Assembly: GCA_007123575.1 (NCBI GenBank) | Contig: SKKV01000258.1 | Span: forward strand, 1-6,306 | DNA from: Wenzhouxiangella sp. | GTDB taxonomy: Bacteria > Pseudomonadota > Gammaproteobacteria > Xanthomonadales > Wenzhouxiangellaceae | Reading direction: 5' to 3' | DNA: 6,306 bases | Part shown: piece by piece, positions 1 to 5,491 of the stretch | Numbering within the stretch: the first letter of the stretch is position 1 | How the letters are laid out: each line of letters starts with the position of its first letter | Notes under the pieces: generated by a model | The model's input: the letters and a program-made list of their open reading frames with translations, nothing else | Told to the model about the DNA's origin: nothing | The model's database searches: none | Position numbers and translations under genes: made by a program

Positions 1-1097
1 ATGGTCACCCGCTCATCGCGGCTGAAAGCAAGAATCAGCCAGGAGTGCAGCGATGAGTTGATCGCAAACAGCACGCCAAAGATCAACAAGCCTGTCACCA
101 GGGTCACGGTCAACCAGGTTTCCGGTCCCGAGGCCATCAGCGTGGCGATAGTCAAGCCAGCCGGCACCAAGGCCAAAGCCCAGGCCCAGCCGCGAACGCT
201 GTTGATCAGCACACACTCGCTACGATGACTGGCACCCAGTAGCCGGGGAGCAGCAGCCTGAACCGCGCCATAGAGAATGATCCACAACGCCATGAAACTG
301 CCAATCAGAAAGAAAGCGGCCCGGTTTCCTTCCACCGTGCCATCCGACAGCACCGCGTAGAAATAAACCGGCAGACCGACGACAAACCAGACATCGCGCG
401 CACCAAACAGGAAAACGCGAGCAAGACTCAGCCAATTGACGTTGGCAGACTTCGAGAACACCTCGGAAAAGCGCGCGCTCTTGCGACCCTTGGGCAGCCC
501 CGGCGGCATCGCCACCAGCACGGCCAGCAGAATCACGCCCAGCACGCCGGCCATGACCAGCACTGCCGGCACGAATCCCAGCGTGCCCAGCATGGCCGCG
601 CCGAGCAGGAACCCAAGGCCCTTGACCGCATTCTTCGACCCGGTCAACAGCGCCACCCAGCGAAACAACCCGCCGCCCTCTTTCGGCGCCAGCAGCTTGA
701 CCGCCGACTTCGACGACATCTTGGCCAGGTCCTTGGCCACGCCGCTGGCTCCCTGGACCAGCATGACGTAGATGACCGAGACACCCAGCGCCCAGCCCGG
801 ATCCAGCTGCGCCAGCGCCAACAAGGCCAGCACCTGCAGCGCCAGGCCGGCGTACAACGTCCTGGTCAAGCCAAAGCGCGCTGCAATCCAGCCGGCCGAC
901 AGGTTGGTCACCACGCCGGCCAATTCGTAGAGGATGAACAGATAGGCCAGCTGTACCGGCGAAAAGCCGAGCACGTGGAAGTGCAACAGCACCAGCATCC
1001 GCAGCGCCCCGTCGGTGAGCATGAAGGCCCAGTACGAGGCCGTCACCGCGACGTAGGCGGCCAAGCCCTCAGGCTTCCGGGGTTGGACCGGAACCAC
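1..1097 (-). CDS. arsJ: ArsJ-type MFS exporter of 1-arseno-3-phosphoglycerate, C-terminus cut by window edge
   Basis: Inner-membrane major facilitator family protein. The known role of ArsJ is to export 1-arseno-3-phosphoglycerate made by its partner GAPDH, giving arsenate resistance. Translating the minus strand from a GTG at 1097 gives 365 uninterrupted codons up to the left edge. ArsJ proteins are roughly 400 residues, so about 40-50 are missing. Recognisable ArsJ-like stretches are TDGALRMLVLLHFH (28-41), AKDLAKMSSKSAVKLLAP (121-138), LTGSKNAVKGLGFLLG (151-166), FGARDVWFVVGLPVY (231-245) and NSSLHSWLILAFS (347-359). Hydrophobic segments alternate with short loops, and a basic central loop at about 198-222 separates the two halves. 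GTG is chosen because it overlaps the gap stop by one base (TAGTG) and leaves a short N-terminus; no strong Shine-Dalgarno is visible, so translation is probably coupled to gap. Codon use changes near residue 221. Identification is from recalled family motifs, not a search. Confidence 0.9.
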   Translation of the reverse strand, partial: MVPVQPRKPEGLAAYVAVTASYWAFMLTDGALRMLVLLHFHVLGFSPVQLAYLFILYELAGVVTNLSAGWIAARFGLTRTLYAGLALQVLALLALAQLDPGWALGVSVIYVMLVQGASGVAKDLAKMSSKSAVKLLAPKEGGGLFRWVALLTGSKNAVKGLGFLLGAAMLGTLGFVPAVLVMAGVLGVILLAVLVAMPPGLPKGRKSARFSEVFSKSANVNWLSLARVFLFGARDVWFVVGLPVYFYAVLSDGTVEGNRAAFFLIGSFMALWIILYGAVQAAAPRLLGASHRSECVLINSVRGWAWALALVPAGLTIATLMASGPETWLTVTLVTGLLIFGVLFAINSSLHSWLILAFSRDERVT

Positions 1098-2089
1098 TAA
1101 GCAGCAACCATCAACGCCACGTCCACCAGCCGATGCGCGTAGCCCATCTCGTTGTCGTACCAGGCATACACCTTCACCTGCGTGCTGTTGACCACCATGG
1201 TGGAGAGCGCATCAATCACCGCCGAGCGCTGGTCATTGGTGAAGTCGGCTGAAACCAGCGGACGTTCCTCGTAGCCGAGAATGCCCTTCAGTGTTCCCGC
1301 GGCAGCAGCCTGAAACAGCGCGTTGACTTCCTCAACGCTGGTCTCACGCTTGACCTCGAACACGCAGTCGGTCAGTGAGGCATTCAGCAAGGGCACCCGA
1401 ACCGCATGGCCGTTCAGCCGCCCTTCAAGCTCCGGATAAATCAGGGTGATGGCCGTGGCACTGCCGGTCGTTGTCGGGATCAGAGAGTTCAGTGCCGAAC
1501 GCGCCCGGCGAAGGTCCTTGGCAGGCCGGTCGACAATGGTCTGGGTGTTGGTGACATCGTGGATGGTCGTGATCGAGCCATGGCGTATACCAATTGCCTC
1601 GTGCAGCACTTTCACCACCGGCGCCAGGCAGTTGGTAGTGCAGGAAGCAGCCGTCACGATGCGATGGCGCTCGGGGTCGTAAATATCATGATTGACCCCG
1701 TAGACGATGTTGGCCGTCGGCCCATCCTTGACCGGCGCCGACACCACGACCCGCTTCACCCCGGCAGCAAAATAGGGCGCCAGCGCCTGCTCTGACTTGA
1801 AGGCGCCGGTGCAGTCGATCACCACATCAACGCCGTCTAGCGGCAGCGACGAGAGCTCACGGGAACCGACGAAGGGCAGCCGCCGACCGTCGATCACGAC
1901 ACTGTCTGCATCATGGTCAAAATCGGCGTCCCAGCGACCATGCACGCTGTCGAACTCCAGCAGGTGCGCGTGCATGGCCGGATCACCGACCGCATCATTG
2001 ATCCAGGCGATCTCGGCACCGCGCTCCAGCAGCGGCTTCAGCGCCAGCTTGCCAATACGGCCCAAGCCATTGAGCGCGTAGACAGGCAA
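1097..2089 (-). CDS. gap: ArsJ-associated glyceraldehyde-3-phosphate dehydrogenase
   Basis: Cytoplasmic NAD-dependent GAPDH of 330 residues, a normal full length. Visible are the Rossmann dinucleotide motif NGLGRIG (7-13), Asp32 at the position that usually favours NAD over NADP, the catalytic ASCTTNC with Cys150, the partner histidine His177 in TIHDVTNTQ, the phosphate-site strand PTTTGSA (205-211), and the C-terminal WYDNEMGY (310-317). Glycolytic enzymes usually read HAYTATQ around the histidine; the HDVTNTQ version and NASLTDCVFEV (236-246) match my recollection of the GAPDH subgroup found beside arsJ. In that system it oxidises glyceraldehyde 3-phosphate with arsenate to 1-arseno-3-phosphoglycerate for export. 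The start is TTG at 2089: an in-frame stop lies about 39 bases upstream, no ATG, GTG or other TTG lies between, and it gives the expected N-terminus. It sits 7 bp after phoU and overlaps arsJ by one base. A housekeeping glycolytic role is possible but less likely in this context. Confidence 0.92.
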   Translation of the reverse strand: MPVYALNGLGRIGKLALKPLLERGAEIAWINDAVGDPAMHAHLLEFDSVHGRWDADFDHDADSVVIDGRRLPFVGSRELSSLPLDGVDVVIDCTGAFKSEQALAPYFAAGVKRVVVSAPVKDGPTANIVYGVNHDIYDPERHRIVTAASCTTNCLAPVVKVLHEAIGIRHGSITTIHDVTNTQTIVDRPAKDLRRARSALNSLIPTTTGSATAITLIYPELEGRLNGHAVRVPLLNASLTDCVFEVKRETSVEEVNALFQAAAAGTLKGILGYEERPLVSADFTNDQRSAVIDALSTMVVNSTQVKVYAWYDNEMGYAHRLVDVALMVAA

Positions 2090-2096
2090 AGCGACG

Positions 2097-2831
2097 CTAC
2101 TCGTCGTCTGATTTCTTGTCTTCGTTCATCAAAGTGCGTTCCATCTCGTCGCGCGGCGAGTGGCGCAGGTCCTTGCCTTCGACCAGGTAGATGATGTATT
2201 CACCGATGTTCTTGGCATGGTCACCAATCCGCTCCAGCGAACGGGCAATCCAGATGCAGTCCAGAACCCGGCGCGTGCTGCGTGGATCTTCAACCAGGTA
2301 GGTGTAATACTGGCGCAGCAGGCCCTCATACTCCGAATCGACCTTTTCGTCCTCGCGCACCAAGGCCATGGCCACCTCTGGCACCAGCCGGACGAAACCA
2401 TCCAGGGCATCATGCAGCATGGCGCGAACGGTCATGCCCATCGTCTCCAGCTCGTGGTAATTGCCGCGCGGCCGGTCGGTGTCGGCCAGGCGAACCGCAA
2501 TCTTGGCAATGCGCTCGGCTTCATCGCCAACCCGTTCCAGATCGTTGACGGTCTTGATGATGGCCAGCACCAGGCGCAGATCACTGGCCGTCGGCTGGCG
2601 ACGGGCAAGGATCATGTTGCACTGGGCGTCAATGTCCTTTTCCATCTGGTTGACTTCGTCATCCATGTCGATGACCTGCTGGGCACGGGCCGAATCGCCA
2701 TCAACCAACGCAGTCAGGGCCTCACGGACCATCTCCTCGGCCATGCCCCCCATGGCCATCACGTCCTGGCGCAACATTTCCAGCTCCTGGTTGAACTGGC
2801 GCGAAATGTGCTGCTCGAAATGCTTTTCCAT
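2097..2831 (-). CDS. phoU: PhoU, phosphate signalling regulator of Pst and PhoR
   Basis: Cytoplasmic all-helical protein that connects the Pst transporter to the PhoR/PhoB two-component system. It keeps PhoR quiet and restrains phosphate uptake when phosphate is plentiful. The 244-residue product is of normal length. It shows the two repeated three-helix bundles of the family, each with its metal-cluster motif: NDLERVGDEAERIA (96-109) and RSLERIGDHAKNIGEY (197-212). The N-terminus, beginning MEKHFEQHISRQFNQEL, is typical. The tail is charged and acidic (EDKKSDDE). A GGAG lies 10 bases before the ATG. It follows pstB after 49 bp containing a GC-rich hairpin and precedes gap by 7 bp. Being between the importer and the arsenate genes, it may set expression of both. 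Confidence 0.97.
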   Translation of the reverse strand: MEKHFEQHISRQFNQELEMLRQDVMAMGGMAEEMVREALTALVDGDSARAQQVIDMDDEVNQMEKDIDAQCNMILARRQPTASDLRLVLAIIKTVNDLERVGDEAERIAKIAVRLADTDRPRGNYHELETMGMTVRAMLHDALDGFVRLVPEVAMALVREDEKVDSEYEGLLRQYYTYLVEDPRSTRRVLDCIWIARSLERIGDHAKNIGEYIIYLVEGKDLRHSPRDEMERTLMNEDKKSDDE

Positions 2832-2841
2832 GATTTTTAAG

Positions 2842-2845
2842 CTCC
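2842..2845 (-). promoter_or_regulatory. Ribosome-binding site of phoU
   Basis: GGAG on the minus strand, with a 10-base A-rich spacer to the ATG at 2831. It supports the chosen PhoU start. Confidence 0.6.
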
Positions 2846-2850
2846 AACAA

Positions 2851-2866
2851 GGCGGCCAAGGCCGCC
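2851..2866 (-). promoter_or_regulatory. GC-rich hairpin between pstB and phoU
   Basis: A perfect inverted repeat, GGCGGCC and GGCCGCC, is separated by two bases, so in practice it is a 6-bp stem with a 4-base loop. It lies in the 49-bp gap before phoU. On the transcript it is followed by TTGTTGG rather than a run of U, so it is not a convincing terminator. It could dampen read-through or protect the upstream pst mRNA from 3' decay; neither can be shown from sequence. Confidence 0.45.
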
Positions 2867-2880
2867 CAGGCCCTCAAGTA

Positions 2881-3723
2881 TCAGCCGTAACGGCCGGTGA
2901 TGTAGTCTTCGGTGGCCTTTTTGGCCGGATTGGTGAACAGCTTGGCGGTATCGTCGTATTCAATCAACTCGCCCAAGTACATATAGGCGGTGAAGTCGGA
3001 CACGCGCGCAGCCTGCTGCATGTTGTGGGTCACGATCACGATCGTGTAGGATTCTTTCAGATCGATGATCAGCTCTTCGACCTTGGCGGTGGAAATCGGA
3101 TCCAGCGCCGAGCACGGCTCATCGAGAAGAATCACCTCCGGCTCGATAGCAATGGCCCGGGCAATCACCAGACGCTGCTGCTGACCGCCAGACAGGCCAA
3201 AGGCATTGTCGTTGAGTCGGTCCTTGACCTCATCCCAGAGCGCCGCTCGACGCAGCGAGTTTTCCACCACCTCGTCGAGCTTACGGCGGTTCTTCACCCC
3301 CTGCAGGCGCAAACCGTAGGCGATGTTTTCATAGATCGACTTCGGGAACGGATTGGGTTTCTGAAACACCATACCCACCTTGCGGCGCAGCTCGGGCACG
3401 TCCACCGATGGGTGATAAATGTCCTGCTGATCGATCTTGATCTCCCCTTCGATGCGGCAAATGTCGATCAGATCATTCATCCGGTTAAAGCAGCGCAGCA
3501 ACGTGGATTTGCCACAGCCGGACGGGCCAATAAACGCTGTCACCCGCTTTTTCGGGATGACCATGCTGATGTCTTTCAAAGCCTGATCCGACCCGTAGTA
3601 CAGATTCAGCCCCCGCACTTCCATCGAGACTTCTTCATTGCGCAGATTCAAGGTCCTGCGCTTGCCATTTTGCGGCAACCCGTGGCTGGGCATCGGGGCT
3701 TTCGATTCGTTCTGTTCCATCAT
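2881..3723 (-). CDS. pstB: PstB, ATPase of the phosphate ABC importer
   Basis: Cytoplasmic ATP-hydrolysing subunit that powers phosphate import through the PstC/PstA channel. All ABC motifs are intact: Walker A GPSGCGKST (66-74), Q-loop QKPNPFPKSI with Gln121, signature LSGGQQQR (177-184), Walker B VILLDEP (197-203) with Glu202, D-loop SALD and H-loop His233 in VTHNMQQAARVSDF. The NPFPKSIYENIAYGLR segment and the C-terminal FTNPAKKATEDYITGRYG are PstB hallmarks. Length 280 includes an N-terminal extension of about 30 residues before the ABC core, as is common in Pseudomonas-type PstB. Two adjacent ATG codons (3723 and 3720) can start it; upstream ribosome binding is weak (AGAG 11 bases before). 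It lies 31 bp after pstA. Confidence 0.98.
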   Translation of the reverse strand: MMEQNESKAPMPSHGLPQNGKRRTLNLRNEEVSMEVRGLNLYYGSDQALKDISMVIPKKRVTAFIGPSGCGKSTLLRCFNRMNDLIDICRIEGEIKIDQQDIYHPSVDVPELRRKVGMVFQKPNPFPKSIYENIAYGLRLQGVKNRRKLDEVVENSLRRAALWDEVKDRLNDNAFGLSGGQQQRLVIARAIAIEPEVILLDEPCSALDPISTAKVEELIIDLKESYTIVIVTHNMQQAARVSDFTAYMYLGELIEYDDTAKLFTNPAKKATEDYITGRYG

Positions 3724-3754
3724 TTATTACCAGTCTCTAATGGTTTAGACATCA

Positions 3755-5416
3755 TCAGTCGCCTGCGCTCTTGTAGCGCTCGCGCAAGCGGTTGCGCACG
3801 GCAATGGCGGTCAGGTTCAATACCAGAATCAGCAGCACCAGCACCAGCGCCGTGGCATACACCAGCGGCCTGGCGGCCTCGGCATTCGGGCTCTGGAAAC
3901 CGACATCATAGATGTGGAAACCCAGATGCATGATTCGTCGTTCCAGATGGACGAACGGAAACTGCCCGTCCACCGGCAGGTTAGGCGCCAGTTTGACCAC
4001 CCCGACCAGCATCAGCGGCGCCACCTCGCCGGCAGCACGCGCAACAGCAAGAATCAGGCCGGTCATCATCGCCGGCGTCGACACCGGCACAATGATTTTC
4101 CACAGCGTTTCGGCCTTGGTCGCGCCCAGCGCCAGGGAACCCTCGCGCATGGCTTTGGGAATCCGGGTCAGGCCCTCTTCGGTGGAAACAATCACCACCG
4201 GCAGGGTCAGCAAGGCCAGGGTCAGCGAGGCCCAGATCAAGCCCGGAGAACCGAAAGTCGGGGCCGGCAGGGCTTCCGGGAAAAACAATTGATCGATATT
4301 ACCGCCGAGAAAGTAGACGAAAAATCCAAGACCGAACACGCCAAACACGATCGAGGGAACGCCGGCCAGGTTGTTGACCGAGATACGAACCACGCGGGTT
4401 ACCGGCCCTTGCTTGGCATACTCGCGCAGATAGATCGCGGCCAGCACGCCGAAGGGCGTGACCACGATCGACATGATGAAGACCATCATCACGGTGCCGA
4501 AAATTGCCGGGAAAATCCCGCCTTCGGTATTGGCCTCGCGCGGGTAACCACTCATGAAATCCCAGAATCGCGCACCGTACTCCCGCATCTTCTGCGGCAC
4601 GGTCATGGTATTGGCGCGAGTCGCGCGAACCACGTCACCCAGGTTGATCGTCACCTCGCGCCCGTCGCTGGTGCGCGCCAACAGGCTGTCGCGCCGACTG
4701 CTGGCGCGTAGTTCATGCAACTCGGCAAGTAACTCCTGGTACTCCTCGTTCAGTCGGGCCACCTCGGCCTCGGACCGGGCAATCTGCTGGGCACGCTCCT
4801 CGTCGCTGACACTGGTGTCAAGCTCGAGTCGTCGTTGCGCCAGGCGCTCGAGCTCAATGCCGCGATTGATCGAGCCGATCTCGAAACGCTCCATGCGAAC
4901 GGTCGCATTGACCAATTCGGTACTGCGCGCCAGACGCTTGCGCAGTTCCTCGAACGCGGCCTCACCCTCGGCAACCACCTCACCTTCTTGCTTGATCGCG
5001 ATCAGGTAGCCGTAGAAATTACCCCACTCCTGTCGCTCAAGCACGATGGCGTCTTCGGGATGACGAAAGTCATCGAGAAAATCACCGATGAACCACTGGA
5101 AATCCCGCCCGGTCAGATCCCGGTTGCCGAGATGAAACAGGTAACGCGTCACCAGCTCCTGCTCTTCAGGCACGGCAAAGCCGGCCTCGCGCACGGCCTG
5201 GGCAGTCACGGTTTCCACCGTTCTCACTACGCCCAGGATCTCCTGGACTTCACCGTTCTGGGTAAAGGTAGTCTCGACGATTGGCGGCTGCCAGAAATGG
5301 CCGAGGCCACGCACGGCAATCAGCAGCAGCAGGCCAATGACCATGATCAGGCTGATACTGACCGCACCACCGATCATCCAGATCCATGGGTCGCCGGATT
5401 TGAACCATTTTTTCAT
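3755..5416 (-). CDS. pstA: PstA, long-form permease of the phosphate ABC importer
   Basis: Inner-membrane channel subunit pairing with PstC. At 553 residues it is far longer than E. coli PstA (about 300). A first membrane helix at about 12-35 is followed by a large predicted periplasmic part (about 36-300). That part includes a charged heptad-like stretch likely to be coiled coil (about 185-238, rich in Glu, Arg and Leu). The permease core follows, with membrane segments near 303-330, 345-370, 391-412, 447-475 and 516-541. The ATPase-contacting loop reads EGSLALGATKAETLWKIIVP (425-444), followed by GLILAVARAAGEVAPLML. A strong GGAGG six bases before the ATG fixes the start; this site is inside a small hairpin. 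It lies 75 bp after pstC and 31 bp before pstB. The extended form is known in Pseudomonas-type pst operons; the role of the extra domain is not clear to me. Confidence 0.95.
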   Translation of the reverse strand: MKKWFKSGDPWIWMIGGAVSISLIMVIGLLLLIAVRGLGHFWQPPIVETTFTQNGEVQEILGVVRTVETVTAQAVREAGFAVPEEQELVTRYLFHLGNRDLTGRDFQWFIGDFLDDFRHPEDAIVLERQEWGNFYGYLIAIKQEGEVVAEGEAAFEELRKRLARSTELVNATVRMERFEIGSINRGIELERLAQRRLELDTSVSDEERAQQIARSEAEVARLNEEYQELLAELHELRASSRRDSLLARTSDGREVTINLGDVVRATRANTMTVPQKMREYGARFWDFMSGYPREANTEGGIFPAIFGTVMMVFIMSIVVTPFGVLAAIYLREYAKQGPVTRVVRISVNNLAGVPSIVFGVFGLGFFVYFLGGNIDQLFFPEALPAPTFGSPGLIWASLTLALLTLPVVIVSTEEGLTRIPKAMREGSLALGATKAETLWKIIVPVSTPAMMTGLILAVARAAGEVAPLMLVGVVKLAPNLPVDGQFPFVHLERRIMHLGFHIYDVGFQSPNAEAARPLVYATALVLVLLILVLNLTAIAVRNRLRERYKSAGD

Positions 5417-5472
5417 GGCTTGCCTCCGGCAAGCGGGAAGAAGGGTAGACGGGAGAAAGAAGAGGAATTCAT
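5413..5472 (-). CDS. Possible 19-codon leader ORF coupled to pstA
   Basis: A short reading frame, ATG to TGA, sits in the pstC-pstA gap. It encodes a 19-residue peptide starting MNSSSFSRLPFF. A GGGAG lies 9 bases upstream of its ATG, and its stop overlaps the pstA start as ATGA. This layout would allow ribosomes finishing the leader to open the hairpin over the pstA ribosome-binding site. It may equally be chance, since the frame is short and no family is recognised. Confidence 0.25.
   Translation of the reverse strand: MNSSSFSRLPFFPLAGGKP
5418..5434 (-). promoter_or_regulatory. Hairpin overlapping the pstA ribosome-binding site
   Basis: A perfect 7-bp inverted repeat, GCTTGCC and GGCAAGC, has a 3-base loop. 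On the transcript the loop is GGA and the Shine-Dalgarno GGAGG (5423-5427) spans loop and stem, one or two bases from the pstA ATG. Folding would partly hide the ribosome-binding site, so it could lower PstA synthesis unless translation from upstream keeps it open. The repeat is seen directly; the role is inferred. Confidence 0.5.
5423..5427 (-). promoter_or_regulatory. Ribosome-binding site of pstA
   Basis: GGAGG on the minus strand, six bases before the ATG at 5416. It is the strongest Shine-Dalgarno seen among the genes of this window and decides the PstA start. Confidence 0.75.
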
Positions 5473-5491
5473 GATCGATAGCTCCCAGTCA

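Noticed and set aside
13..435. Two short minus-strand frames (13-216 and 220-435)
   Set aside because: Both are in a different frame from arsJ, which stays open through the whole region; their Arg, Gly and Trp-rich translations look like shadows.
436..771. Plus-strand frame of 111 codons opposite arsJ
   Set aside because: The opposite strand carries an uninterrupted frame with clear ArsJ motifs; this translation is rich in Ser, Thr, Pro and Ala as expected for a shadow.
1..1097. The possibility that arsJ is a pseudogene, because no ATG-to-stop frame covers it
   Set aside because: Codon-by-codon translation shows no stop or frameshift over 365 codons; it starts with GTG and simply runs off the window.
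3782..3797. Inverted repeat GCGCAA/TTGCGC near the 3' end of pstA
   Set aside because: It falls in codons for an Arg-rich tail (RNRLRER), which explains it, and no U-run follows on the transcript.
2461..3933. A 490-codon plus-strand open frame spanning phoU, pstB and the end of pstA
   Set aside because: It lies wholly opposite three well-identified genes, its translation is low in recognisable motifs, and long antisense frames are common opposite GC-rich genes.
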